This document shows, one piece after another, positions 55,268-64,000 of a stretch of DNA of 64,000 nt. Source of the DNA: Chryseolinea soli (GTDB lineage: Bacteria; Bacteroidota; Bacteroidia; Cytophagales; Cyclobacteriaceae). Positions within the stretch are counted from its first letter, which is position 1. Every line of letters begins with the position of its first letter. The stretch lies in the NCBI RefSeq assembly GCF_003589925.1, contig NZ_CP032382.1:4588001-4652000 (forward strand), read 5' to 3'. The position numbers and the translations under genes are program-made. Below the pieces are notes generated by a model, which saw nothing but the letters and a program-made list of their open reading frames with translations, was not told the DNA's origin and searched no databases.

Positions 55268-56464
55268 ATGGCGAATGATATCTCCGAATTTAAAATTCTC
55301 ATGGTCGACGACCGTAGTGAGAATTTGCTTGCTTTGGAATCGATACTCCAGAATGAAAATTACGCTTTAGTCAAGGCAAATTCCGGCAGGGAAGCCCTTT
55401 CGATCTTGTTGACTGACGTGGATTTTCATCTTATTCTGCTGGATGTGGTCATGCCCATCATGAACGGTTTCGAAACCGCGGAATTGATCTACAGCCGCGA
55501 AAGGCTGATCAATATTCCAATCATATTTCTGACCGCCATGGATATTGAGGGCAACGTTTACAAGGGATACCAGTCCGGTGCCGTCGATTATATCCGCAAG
55601 CCGATTATACCCGAGTTGTTGAAAGCAAAAGTAAAGGCTTTCGTAGAGCTGAGCGAGAAGAACAGGGCGCTCATCAGACAGGAGCGGGAACTCCGCGTGG
55701 CAAACGAAAAACTGGAACTTGAAATCGCAGAGCGCAAACTATCAGAAGCCAAGATAAAGTCGTTGAATGAAAGTCTCCAAAAGAGACTTGAGCAGGTAGA
55801 GTTTCTGGATTCCTTTAATTCGTCGATTTCACATGACCTGGTAGGTCCTTTAAACAGCATCATCGCCCTCACCACCCTGCTGCGCGACATGCCAATTGAT
55901 GGTGAAGTGCTCGAGCTGGTAAATCTTATTATGCGCTCCTCCGACCGGATGGCAAAATTGATCCGGGACCTTTTGCACTTTTCGCGGCAGGCCCATGAGG
56001 ACATTTCCAGCACCGCGTTCGGCATGAAAGAACTTGTAAATGAAGTGATTCATGACATTGCCCTGAGCATGCCGCTGGATAAGACCGAGATCGTCATTCA
56101 CGACATGCCCGTCGTTCAGGGCGATAACAATATGCTCAAACAGGTTTGGACAAACCTGATTTCCAATGCCGTGAAGTATTCTCAAAAAAAAGAAAGCCCC
56201 CGGGTGGAGATCGGGGCCAGGCAAGAACAAGACAAATTGGTGTTCTTCGTCAAGGATAATGGTGCTGGTTTTGACATGAAGAACTATGACAAGTTGTTCG
56301 AAATATTCCAACGCCTGCATAGCGAGAAAGAATTCAACGGAAACGGCGTCGGCTTGGCTATCGTGAAAAGAATTGTCGATAAGCACAATGGAAAGATCTG
56401 GGCTGAATCAGACCCGGGCAAAGGCTCCAACTTCTATTTTACGCTCAATGACCAACCGCAGTAG
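55268..56464 (+). CDS. Receiver-histidine kinase hybrid
   Basis: Soluble signalling protein of 398 residues with a receiver domain first: D14, D15, phosphorylated D59 in LILLDVVMPIMNG, T89 and K111. A coiled coil at about 120-180 follows. The kinase part has H189 in SSISHDLVGPLNSI, the N-box NLISNAVKYS, DNGAGFD and GNGVGLAIVKRI. No transmembrane segment is visible. Receiver-first kinases relay or integrate signals from another kinase. It is 186 bases after the giant gene, with a terminator between, so separate transcription is likely. Confidence 0.93.
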   Translation: MANDISEFKILMVDDRSENLLALESILQNENYALVKANSGREALSILLTDVDFHLILLDVVMPIMNGFETAELIYSRERLINIPIIFLTAMDIEGNVYKGYQSGAVDYIRKPIIPELLKAKVKAFVELSEKNRALIRQERELRVANEKLELEIAERKLSEAKIKSLNESLQKRLEQVEFLDSFNSSISHDLVGPLNSIIALTTLLRDMPIDGEVLELVNLIMRSSDRMAKLIRDLLHFSRQAHEDISSTAFGMKELVNEVIHDIALSMPLDKTEIVIHDMPVVQGDNNMLKQVWTNLISNAVKYSQKKESPRVEIGARQEQDKLVFFVKDNGAGFDMKNYDKLFEIFQRLHSEKEFNGNGVGLAIVKRIVDKHNGKIWAESDPGKGSNFYFTLNDQPQ

Positions 56465-56646
56465 TAGTTTGTCCGGAATACATTTTCCAACTACTGACGG
56501 TATGAGCGTTGAGGCTTCAACCCTGGGGATTTAAGGATAAAAATCCCCTTATTGTGGAGAAAAATACACAAAGAGATGGGGTATATCGTCGCACGGCCGT
56601 CGGCATTTTTTTGTTTTGCCGGTGATTTGCTGCATTTTTAATCTGC

Positions 56647-57426
56647 ATGAAAGCCCAATTCATCCTGCCGCCCTTTGCCATCTCCCGGTGTGTGAAAAAT
56701 ATATTGGTGATCGAGGACGCCAACAGGCCAAGCGACTTCATCCTTCCACTCTTTGCCAACGGTGCTCCGACGCTCGTCTTTCAAACCGTAAAAGCGTCAA
56801 GAGAAGGCAAGCCGGTGGGCCATCTCACGCTCTTCGGCCAATTCATCGCACCCAGCGAACTGGTGATGAAGGGGGACTTTACATTGATAGCGTATTTCTT
56901 TTATCCGTATGCCTTGCGATCGCTATTCAACGTGAGCGGTACTGACCTTACGAACGAACATGCAGACCTGAATTTTTTTAAAGCGGCAGCCGATTTTAGC
57001 CTGCAGGAAAAACTGTTGAACGCGCCTGCGCTGAAGGACCGTCTGGAAGCGATGACGGCGTTTATCCAAAAGCGGATGGAGTGCAAAACAGCGGACGATA
57101 AAAAGATCGTGTTCGCCACCACCGAGATCCTGAAAAACAATGGCCTGCGCCAACTCCCTGACATCCGTCGGGAACTGAACGTTTCGGAAAGAACCTTTCA
57201 GCGGCTGTTCGAACTCAACGTGGGCGTTTCACCAAAGATGTACCGTCGCATCTGCCAGTTCGATGCCGCCTTTCAAGCGCTCAACCTGGATCCCCACGCC
57301 AAGCTGAGCGACATCGCCTATCAAAACGGTTTTGCAGACCAAAGCCATTTCATTCGCGTTTTCAAGGAATTTACCGGTCTCACCCCAACCCAATACCTCG
57401 GCCAGCTTTCACAATATATTCCCTGA
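56647..57426 (+). CDS. AraC family transcriptional regulator
   Basis: Regulator of 259 residues. The N-terminal domain resembles the DUF6597-type sensing domain (PLFANGAPTLVFQ, HLTLFGQFIAPSE). The C-terminal AraC DNA-binding part has ELNVSERTFQRLFELNVGVS, then DIAYQNGFADQSHFIRVFK and TGLTPTQYL. It probably controls the dihydrofolate-reductase-family gene 90 bases downstream, a frequent pairing in this phylum. Confidence 0.92.
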   Translation: MKAQFILPPFAISRCVKNILVIEDANRPSDFILPLFANGAPTLVFQTVKASREGKPVGHLTLFGQFIAPSELVMKGDFTLIAYFFYPYALRSLFNVSGTDLTNEHADLNFFKAAADFSLQEKLLNAPALKDRLEAMTAFIQKRMECKTADDKKIVFATTEILKNNGLRQLPDIRRELNVSERTFQRLFELNVGVSPKMYRRICQFDAAFQALNLDPHAKLSDIAYQNGFADQSHFIRVFKEFTGLTPTQYLGQLSQYIP

Positions 57427-57516
57427 CTTTTTTTAAGTTTTTCTTGCGGTGACGGGTCTGTTCTATTTCTCCCGATGCGATGGCCCTAACGTTGTATAAA
57501 TTTTAACCAATCACAC

Positions 57517-58068
57517 ATGAGACAACTTATCGTCACCGAATGGATGTCATTAGATGGCGTCTTCGATTCAACCCTGATGAACAAATGGTTCGAACCCTAT
57601 CATAGCGACAGCCGCGCTGCGTCCATACGCGACACGATCGACAACTGCGAGGTGATGCTTTACGGACGGAATACCTATGAGATGATGTACCCGTATTGGT
57701 CATCGTTGAAGAACAATGAAATGGGCGTTGCCGGAAAGTTGAACGCCGTAAAAAAATATGTAGTATCGACCACGTTGACGACGGCGCCCTGGCAACCGTC
57801 TACCATTCTCGGGCAAAACGCCCTGAAGGAGATTGCAGCGATCCGGCAGCAGGAGGGAGGACCGATCTTGGTTCAAGGCAGCGCGACACTGGTGAAATCG
57901 CTGTTGGAAGCAAAGCTGGTGGATGAATTGAAATTGATGATCCATCCGCACATCCTTGGGTTTGGAAAGCGGCTATTTGAGGGAGCGTTGGATACTGGCT
58001 TGGAGCGTGTCGATATTCAAAAACTGGATAAGGGCGTGACGGTTGTCAAATTTAAAATGATTCGATAA
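57517..58068 (+). CDS. Dihydrofolate reductase family protein (RibD C-terminal-like)
   Basis: Protein of 183 residues with the RibD_C/DHFR-like fold: TEWMSLDGVFDS at the start, VMLYGRNTYEMMYPYW near 47-62, and GGPILVQGSATLVKSLLEA near 110-128. This branch (YwjB/YyaP-like) binds NADPH but its substrate is not established; it is not the main folate enzyme. No signal peptide. The preceding AraC gene probably regulates it. Confidence 0.88.
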   Translation: MRQLIVTEWMSLDGVFDSTLMNKWFEPYHSDSRAASIRDTIDNCEVMLYGRNTYEMMYPYWSSLKNNEMGVAGKLNAVKKYVVSTTLTTAPWQPSTILGQNALKEIAAIRQQEGGPILVQGSATLVKSLLEAKLVDELKLMIHPHILGFGKRLFEGALDTGLERVDIQKLDKGVTVVKFKMIR

Positions 58069-58201
58069 GACGCCCTTCCCACCTTTTCGGGTATTTCAAG
58101 GAAGTCGTCCCGGGTGCTTTTGGAAGTCGGCGTTGGACTTGGGTGAGCTTTTGGGAATGTGTGCTTGGCCCAATGACAATTTAACACGTAGGGACTTGCG
58201 G

Positions 58202-59329
58202 TTACCGTTTTTTATTCCTTTTCAAGCCCGGCACATACGCGAGTGACAAGCTGGCGAAAGCCGTGGGATCGGCTTTTGCGTTACTCACATAATCGGAGCT
58301 TTTGCCGTTAAGCTTAACCATGCGATAAGCCAGCATGCATTCGACGCCCGTTCTGAATCCGAGTAACAGGCCATCTCGAACAGGGTATTCCAGGTTGACC
58401 CCCGATTGGAGAAGAATGTTGGAGATTTCATAGTCGCCCTTCAAGATGGATTGGTCGGGTGTTTTGAAGCCGTGGACGGTTGAGAGTTCTGTTCCGACAG
58501 AAAACCATCCGGCATGAAGCGGGTGTCTCAGGTAAAGCCGCGAGGGCAGGACGAAGTCAAGCTGCCATTGCTTGGGCAACCGGTGCCAATACGTAAACAG
58601 GGGTGTAAAGGGCAGGTTGGCAGTAGGGTCAATTAAAGCAATCAAGCCGGCTGTAATGATCGTTCGCTGGTTGGCTTTGAGGACCAGGGTGGCGGTGAAA
58701 AGACCTCGAAGCTTTTCGACGGATTTAAAATTTCTGCTGTTTAGCATCAGGGCCGATGTGAACACCGCCGTTTTGCCAAATAATGAATCTTTATAAACGG
58801 TATTGATCGACAACGTCAGGTCATGCGTTTCAACGTCTCGCCGATCTCTAAATTGAGGATAGGTGGGGGAGAGACTTTCTGTATTCCGCAGCGATTCTTT
58901 CTGATACACGTGGGTGAATGTTCCGTAAAGAACAAATTTGCGTTTTTTAAAGCTCGGAAAAGTAACGAAAGACCGTGCCCGGAAGGTCTCCGCAATCTCG
59001 CCTTTTTCAATTTTCTGCTTCAGAAAATTTGCATTGTAAACCCGATCGCTCACGCGATCGATCTGGATAGAATAGGGTCTGACGGTGGGGTACACCTTAT
59101 TGATCCGCGCCGCTAAATTCAAGAGAGAATCTTTGACCTGCTGCTTCTCTTGTGCAGGTGTCGTGTATGATGCAAACACGAAGCATACAAAAATGAAACG
59201 TCGGGTATTGCTCCATACATCAGGAAGCGATCCGCTTATGGTTAACCCAAAAACAATTGGGAGTATCTTCAAATCGGCACTCCCGGGCGCGGCCTTCGAT
59301 ACGCCTGTTACTACATGGAATTTATTCAT
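58202..59329 (-). CDS. Outer-membrane beta-barrel protein of the second RND operon
   Basis: Protein of about 375 residues. ATG 59329 is used (a TTG lies two codons before); the hydrophobic segment RRFIFVCFVFASYTTPAQ comes only at about residues 43-60, so a later start such as the TTG near codon 21 may be correct. The mature region is strand-rich (FVLYGTFTHVYQ, LDFVLPSRLYLRHPLHAG) and resembles DUF6268-type barrels, which I cannot confirm. It starts 21 bases after the YceI-like gene on the same strand, so it is likely the last gene of the RND operon. It converges with the DHFR-family gene. Confidence 0.6.
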   Translation of the reverse strand: MNKFHVVTGVSKAAPGSADLKILPIVFGLTISGSLPDVWSNTRRFIFVCFVFASYTTPAQEKQQVKDSLLNLAARINKVYPTVRPYSIQIDRVSDRVYNANFLKQKIEKGEIAETFRARSFVTFPSFKKRKFVLYGTFTHVYQKESLRNTESLSPTYPQFRDRRDVETHDLTLSINTVYKDSLFGKTAVFTSALMLNSRNFKSVEKLRGLFTATLVLKANQRTIITAGLIALIDPTANLPFTPLFTYWHRLPKQWQLDFVLPSRLYLRHPLHAGWFSVGTELSTVHGFKTPDQSILKGDYEISNILLQSGVNLEYPVRDGLLLGFRTGVECMLAYRMVKLNGKSSDYVSNAKADPTAFASLSLAYVPGLKRNKKR

Positions 59330-59350
59330 AGACAAACAATAGGATGGAGG

Positions 59351-59956
59351 CTAGTGGTGGAGTGAATGAAAAAGTTCGAATACGCGGTTGATAGAATGCT
59401 GAACCTGGGCAAGATCCGACGTCACTTCATTTTTGAATACGACAATTCCTTGGAGGTGAATATCACGATCGAAATGCCATGGACGCGCCACCCGGGCAAG
59501 ATTAAAATCAGAGGGCTTGATGATGCTATCGAATTGAAGCTTGTTATGTTTGGGCATTCCCTCGCCATCGATCAAAGTACCGAGATCGGTTACTTCGAAG
59601 ACCACCAATTTGGACGTGCCGTACAGCGATAATTTGCCATAGAGGAGATATTCATTCGCGGTTAGTCTTTCCCATTCCGTACTTTGAAAGGTGATAATGC
59701 GATGTTGAGCTGCGTTCAGACATGACGGCCCCATCAATCTACGCGTGAGGCGCATGGTCTTCGCCGATACGCTGTCGGCATATAAAACCATTTTCAACAT
59801 GGATGTGCCGAGATCCGCTTCCTTCCAAACCATCATCGCGTCAAAGTCTGCAAACGAGCCTCGCAAAGCTTTGCCTCCCGGTAGGGCAACGGTGAAGAAT
59901 ATGTTGGAGTCCCGGCTATCGGAAACTCTAAACTGAGGATGTTTACATCGAATCAT
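59351..59956 (-). CDS. YceI-like protein without signal peptide
   Basis: Protein of 201 residues showing the YceI lipocalin-like pattern: VSDSRDSNIFFTVALPGG, RGSFADFDAMMVW, then FQSTEWERL and YGKLSLYGTSKLVVFEV. YceI proteins normally have a signal peptide and bind isoprenoid or other lipophilic molecules in the periplasm. Here the protein begins MIRCKHPQFRVSD directly, and an in-frame stop six codons upstream rules out a longer N-terminus, so it would be cytoplasmic or a degenerate form. It lies 31 bases after the RND pump gene and 21 before the beta-barrel gene. Confidence 0.7.
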   Translation of the reverse strand: MIRCKHPQFRVSDSRDSNIFFTVALPGGKALRGSFADFDAMMVWKEADLGTSMLKMVLYADSVSAKTMRLTRRLMGPSCLNAAQHRIITFQSTEWERLTANEYLLYGKLSLYGTSKLVVFEVTDLGTLIDGEGMPKHNKLQFDSIIKPSDFNLARVARPWHFDRDIHLQGIVVFKNEVTSDLAQVQHSINRVFELFHSLHH

Positions 59957-59987
59957 ACGGCAGTGGATTGTTTATGCTTCCGTATTT

Positions 59988-62900
59988 CTATACGATGGCG
60001 GGATGAACATCTTTGCGTGTAGCTTTCTCCTTCCATCCTTCGATGATCAGGTACATGGCCGGCACGACAAAGAGCGTGAGCATCATCGAGCTGGTCAGTC
60101 CACCGATAATGACCCAAGCCATTCCGTTCTTTATCTCGGAACCGGCCCCCGAGGAAAGCGCAATGGGCAGCATCCCTAAGATCATCGCTAAGGTGGTCAT
60201 CAGGATGGGGCGAAGCCTTTCTTTGCCAGCCTCTACCAGCGCGTCTTTTACACGGTGCCCCTCACGCTTCAATTGATTGGTAAAGTCAACAATGAGAATA
60301 GCATTCTTGGAAACAAGCCCCAATAACATGATCATCCCGATAATCGAGAATATATTCAGTGTCTCCATCGCCAAGGCTAACGCCAGGAGTGCACCAATCA
60401 AAGCGACGGGAATCGAGAAAAGGACAACAAAAGGATATATCATGCTTTCATAGAGTGCGACCATGATCAGGTACACCAATACAATGGCCGTCAGGAGGGC
60501 CAGCCCCAGGCTGCCAAACGCATCGCCCTGGTTTTTGACATCGCCTAAATATTCAATGGTGATACCAGGCGGGACCTCTACATGCTTTACTTTTTCTTTG
60601 ATGTCGGAAGCCACTGTTCCCGTGGGGCGCCCGACCACATTGGACTGCACGGTGATGGCATTTAGCCGGTCACTGCGCTGCAAGACACTCTCGCTTTGTC
60701 CGCTACCGACCTCCGCAAACTGATTGAGAAGGAAGGTCTCGCCGTTGTTGTTTGTGAACGGCAGATTTCTAACATTCTCAATACTTGACCGGTTATATTG
60801 GTCAAGGCCGATAAGAATATCATATTCATTCCCGGCTTCTTTGAATTTGCTTTTGTTATCGCCGTTAAAGGCCTTCTGCAATGCGCTGCCGACCTGACTT
60901 GCATTGAGCCCAAGCAACGTCATTTTCTCACGGTCCAGTTTTACATATACCTGTTCCTTGAGGTTCTTTACGGAGAGCTGTACGAATTGCGTTCCAGGGA
61001 CTGTTCCAACGATATCGCGATACTGTTCCGCCACCTTTCTGACCTGCGCAAGGTCGACACCCTTAACAGCGATCTGAATGGGAGCGGAATTGCTATTGCC
61101 TGCGATAGAGATCGGTGACGCGGTAACTTTAATCCCCGGTATGGATCCATTCAAGGTCTGTTGGATGAGCACGCCGAAGTCTTCGGATGAAATATTTCTT
61201 TCTTGTGCCTCCTTCAACGTAACGCTAAGTTCCGACACGTTGGCGTTGCTAGTCGCACCGGAGACACTGCCACCCACAAAGCCAATGCTGGAGAATACTT
61301 TCACGACTTCTGGCCGCTGCAGAATGAGTTGTTCAGCCTGTTGCGTCACCATGTTGGTTTGATAAATGGAAGCGGTGGGAGCAAGCTCCAGGGTGATCAG
61401 CACTTCACCGCGGTCGCCGGAAGGAATAAACGAAGCGCCAATAAAGCCTTTTGCCACCAGCATCAGGGAACCGATGATCAGCATCATGACTCCCGACAAG
61501 AGATAGCGTTTCTTTTGCAAGGCAGCGATCAACAGATTTGCGTACAAATCTTTCAAGGCATCGATCATCCGTTCAAATCCAAGGTTTAGCCTTCCCCATA
61601 AAGTTTTGGGATTCAATACAGCGACCGCTCCGAACCTGCTGGCGAGCATGGGCGTGATGGTAAAAGATACAAACAAACTCATGATGGTCGAGAAGACAAC
61701 GACCAGTGAAAACTCCCGGAGAATGGACCCGATGATCCCCCCCGACATCGCCAACGGCAAAAACACCACGACGTCTACGAGCGTGATGGCCATGGCGGTA
61801 AAACCTATTTCGCTACGGCCGTCCAATGCCGCTTTCACACGATCTGCGCCCATCTCCAAGTGACGGTAAATATTTTCCAGGACCACGATGGAGTCGTCTA
61901 CCAGGATCCCGACGACCAGGGACATGCCCATCAGTGACATCAGGTTGAGCGAGAAGCCCATCAAATACATGGCGATGAACGTGGGTATGATAGAGGCAGG
62001 TAATGCCACCAATACGAACAGAGAGCTTCGCACACTGTGCAGAAAACCCAGCATAACGATCGCCACGATGAGCACGGCCAGCCCGAGGTCCTCGATCACC
62101 AGGTCGGCCGAGCGAAGCGTGTAAACGGATTGGTCCGCGGATATGGTAAACGTTAGTTTTTCTTTTTCATACTCCTTTTCCAGTTGAGCGAAGACCTTCC
62201 TGACGCCTTTGCTAACGTTCACCGCATTGGCATCGGATTGCTTAATGATTTGAACACCGATGGAGGGCAGCCCGTTTACATGATTGATCGCCGTGGTCTT
62301 GGCCGTGGCGTCTATGACCTCCGCCACATCTTTTATATAGATACTTCCTGCCCCGGGATGTTGGCGGATGATAAGGTTACGGATCTGCTCAATGGAAGTA
62401 ACATTGGCGTCGTACTGAATCGACACCTGTTGATCAACGGTTTCGATCCGTCCTGCCGGGAAAGACTGATTGGCATAATGGACCGCGTCCGTCACCTGGG
62501 TGATGCTGATACCATAGGCATTGAGCTTTTCCTGGTTAACATTGACCTGTATCTGACGTTCATCGCCACCAATGACGTTGACTTGTCCGACGCCGGTAAC
62601 GTTTTGCAAGACCGGGCGGAGCTGCTTGTCAACCAGGTCATACAAATTCTTCGAGGCCAGTTGTGAGGTGATCCCTGCGCGAATGACCGGTGTCTCTTCC
62701 AGGTTCACTTTGCTGACGATCGGTCGATCGATGTCTTCCGGAAGCGTATTCAATACCTGATCGGCCTTGCGCTGCACGTTTCGCTCAGCTTCGTCAAGAT
62801 CGGTTCCGCTTTTCAATTGAATGGCGATCTGTGACAGTCCTTCCTGTGAGGTGGAGCTAATTTTGTCGAGGCCTTCAACCGAAGCAAAGACATCTTCCAG

Positions 62901-63098
62901 TTTTCGGGTCACGGAGGTTTCGACTTCTGCGGCGGATGCACCCGGATAGACGGTGCTGACAGATACGGTGAGGACTTCCATCTTCGGAAGCAGGTTATAG
63001 TTTAACCTAAAGTAACATTGTACTCCAAATAGAATAAGGACTGTAAAGATGACAAGGACCAATAAAGGTCTCTTAACGGCAATCTCTGTTATTGACAT
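59988..63098 (-). CDS. RND efflux transporter permease (HAE-1-like)
   Basis: Pump of 1036 residues with the usual twelve helices. The first helix is followed by NYNLLPKMEVLTVSVSTVYP. The proton-relay helix reads MSLVVGILVDDSIVVLENIY with both aspartates. The second half repeats the pattern with GLVSKNAILIVDFTNQL. It belongs to the common Bacteroidota HAE-1 branch; the substrate cannot be read off. The adaptor gene stops 11 bases before it and the YceI-like gene starts 31 bases after it. Confidence 0.94.
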   Translation of the reverse strand: MSITEIAVKRPLLVLVIFTVLILFGVQCYFRLNYNLLPKMEVLTVSVSTVYPGASAAEVETSVTRKLEDVFASVEGLDKISSTSQEGLSQIAIQLKSGTDLDEAERNVQRKADQVLNTLPEDIDRPIVSKVNLEETPVIRAGITSQLASKNLYDLVDKQLRPVLQNVTGVGQVNVIGGDERQIQVNVNQEKLNAYGISITQVTDAVHYANQSFPAGRIETVDQQVSIQYDANVTSIEQIRNLIIRQHPGAGSIYIKDVAEVIDATAKTTAINHVNGLPSIGVQIIKQSDANAVNVSKGVRKVFAQLEKEYEKEKLTFTISADQSVYTLRSADLVIEDLGLAVLIVAIVMLGFLHSVRSSLFVLVALPASIIPTFIAMYLMGFSLNLMSLMGMSLVVGILVDDSIVVLENIYRHLEMGADRVKAALDGRSEIGFTAMAITLVDVVVFLPLAMSGGIIGSILREFSLVVVFSTIMSLFVSFTITPMLASRFGAVAVLNPKTLWGRLNLGFERMIDALKDLYANLLIAALQKKRYLLSGVMMLIIGSLMLVAKGFIGASFIPSGDRGEVLITLELAPTASIYQTNMVTQQAEQLILQRPEVVKVFSSIGFVGGSVSGATSNANVSELSVTLKEAQERNISSEDFGVLIQQTLNGSIPGIKVTASPISIAGNSNSAPIQIAVKGVDLAQVRKVAEQYRDIVGTVPGTQFVQLSVKNLKEQVYVKLDREKMTLLGLNASQVGSALQKAFNGDNKSKFKEAGNEYDILIGLDQYNRSSIENVRNLPFTNNNGETFLLNQFAEVGSGQSESVLQRSDRLNAITVQSNVVGRPTGTVASDIKEKVKHVEVPPGITIEYLGDVKNQGDAFGSLGLALLTAIVLVYLIMVALYESMIYPFVVLFSIPVALIGALLALALAMETLNIFSIIGMIMLLGLVSKNAILIVDFTNQLKREGHRVKDALVEAGKERLRPILMTTLAMILGMLPIALSSGAGSEIKNGMAWVIIGGLTSSMMLTLFVVPAMYLIIEGWKEKATRKDVHPAIV

Positions 63099-63109
63099 GA
63101 TCTGGCGCT

Positions 63110-64000
63110 TTAGTTGGAAACACGAACAACACTACCTTCCTTTAAATTGATCTGACCGGAAGTCACCACGACCTCTTCGGCGCGTAGCCCACGGGTGACT
63201 TGAATGTTTTCTCCAAGCGCTTTCCCCGTTTGAATAGGCCGCTGATGAACGACACTGTCGGAGACCACATATACCGATGCATTCTGGATGCTCTCCAGCA
63301 GCGCCTCGCGTGGAATGACCAACACTTTTTCGGTGGTGTTTTTGGAGAAGTCGACATAAACAAATGTTCCCGATCGCAGGAGTGAAGTCTCCGTATTGTT
63401 CATCATGACTTCCACCCGGTAGCTGTGCGTTTCATCCGCTTGAGGACTGATGAAGCTAACGCTGCCGGAAAAACTTTTGTCGGGGTATACATCGGTTTTA
63501 ATCTTCACCGACTGTCCCTGCTGGATCTGGTATACTTCGCTTTCGGTCAGGTTAACCGCTACTTTTGCTTTGGAGAGGCTGATGATCGTGGCAATCTCGC
63601 TTCCTGCATTTGCATACATGCCCGACTCTACCGGCTTAGCGGAAATAATACCGCTGATCGGCGCTTTAATGGCCGCGTCACTGATATTCTTTTTGACTTG
63701 ACTTACCTGGTTGAGGGCATCCTGGTAGTTTTTGCTGATCTCGTTTACCTTCTCCTGGGTAGCGGCTTTCCCTTGCAGCAATTCGGTGTATACTTGCAAG
63801 TCATGTTGTAATTTGCTGGCGTTCGTCTCAGCTTTCTGTAAGTCAAGTTGCAAGGCTTGCATGTCCATCACCGCCAATACCTGGCCTTCGGTTACGTGAC
63901 TACCCAGATCAAAGCGAATTTGACGAATCATTCCACCGCTCAGCGCCAGCGCCTTCACTTCCTTGAACGGCGCAATGCTGCCCGTCTTGATCATATTGAT
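63110..64000 (-). CDS. RND efflux periplasmic adaptor, N-terminus beyond window
   Basis: The readable 297 residues lack a signal peptide and begin inside the first barrel-sandwich strand (IAPFKEVKALALSGGMI), so the gene runs past the window end. Following parts: VTEGQVLAVMD, a helical hairpin with LQKAETNASKLQ and VSQVKKNISD, the second lipoyl half (AAIKAPISGIISAKPVESG), the beta-barrel and a membrane-proximal domain ending GSVVRVSN. It would link the pump to a TolC protein, which must lie outside the window. The 11-base gap to the pump gene shows one operon. Confidence 0.88.
   Translation of the reverse strand: MNMIKTGSIAPFKEVKALALSGGMIRQIRFDLGSHVTEGQVLAVMDMQALQLDLQKAETNASKLQHDLQVYTELLQGKAATQEKVNEISKNYQDALNQVSQVKKNISDAAIKAPISGIISAKPVESGMYANAGSEIATIISLSKAKVAVNLTESEVYQIQQGQSVKIKTDVYPDKSFSGSVSFISPQADETHSYRVEVMMNNTETSLLRSGTFVYVDFSKNTTEKVLVIPREALLESIQNASVYVVSDSVVHQRPIQTGKALGENIQVTRGLRAEEVVVTSGQINLKEGSVVRVSN

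Overview
The window looks like chromosomal DNA of a Bacteroidota bacterium, most likely order Cytophagales (a Chryseolinea/Ohtaekwangia-like soil or water organism is my guess from gene content and moderate GC, not a measured assignment). The evidence is: a giant secreted protein with a type IX secretion C-terminal signal, a SusC-like TonB-dependent receptor with a DUF4249 lipoprotein, an ECF sigma/FecR pair, DUF5686 and DUF4833 proteins, a fused alpha/beta 2-oxoacid dehydrogenase E1, LytS/LytTR two-component genes, and promoters fitting the Bacteroidota pattern TTTG-N19-TAnnTTTG (best case upstream of a 40-codon lipoprotein gene at 33583). No prophage, insertion sequence, CRISPR array or rRNA was seen. 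One tRNA-Arg(ACG) is present.

Layout. 89-5512 (+): a tight operon of a DUF5686 outer-membrane protein, a CDP-alcohol phosphatidyltransferase, a DUF4833 protein, a fatty-acid-hydroxylase-like di-iron membrane protein and an Aur1-like PAP2 enzyme. It is read here as a phospholipid/sphingolipid headgroup and tailoring operon. 5681-10215: a TetR regulator whose C-terminus runs into a degenerate repeat, a lipoprotein, and a Cache-HAMP-GAF sensor translationally coupled to a porin. 10441-18434 (all -): AraC regulator, degenerate SDR protein, then RND adaptor, pump, TolC and TetR, a likely efflux operon with a regulator at each end. 18717-22856: AlkB-like dioxygenase, then ECF sigma, FecR anti-sigma and an STN-domain protein with no TonB-receptor barrel.

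23047-34514: mixed single genes: DUF763, UMF1/Atg22-like MFS permease, AMP nucleosidase, a stand-alone HsdR-N nuclease-fold protein, alanine dehydrogenase, a gamma-glutamylcyclotransferase-like protein, the E1 fusion, a lipoprotein, a LuxE-like acyl-adenylating protein, a tiny lipoprotein and a beta-barrel protein. Convergent pairs are separated by visible hairpins. 34652-41822: tRNA-Arg, a LytS-type kinase and LytTR regulator overlapping by 4 bases, the TonB receptor and DUF4249 lipoprotein, then an exported protein of unknown function.

42338-55081: one 4247-residue secreted repeat protein. By eye it is built from five modules, each opening with a paired-tryptophan motif and closing with a [FYS]-P-[IL]-G motif; PKD/Ig-like domains and a type IX sorting domain follow. 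55268-58068: receiver-kinase hybrid, AraC regulator and a dihydrofolate-reductase-family protein. 58202-64000 (-): a second RND operon (adaptor cut by the window end, pump, YceI-like protein without signal peptide, beta-barrel protein).

The best candidates for something not yet well described are the DUF4833-containing lipid operon, the modular giant protein, the STN protein without a receptor, the sensor-porin pair, and the RND operon with an unexported YceI-like protein. All functional statements rest on motif reading by eye; no database search was run.
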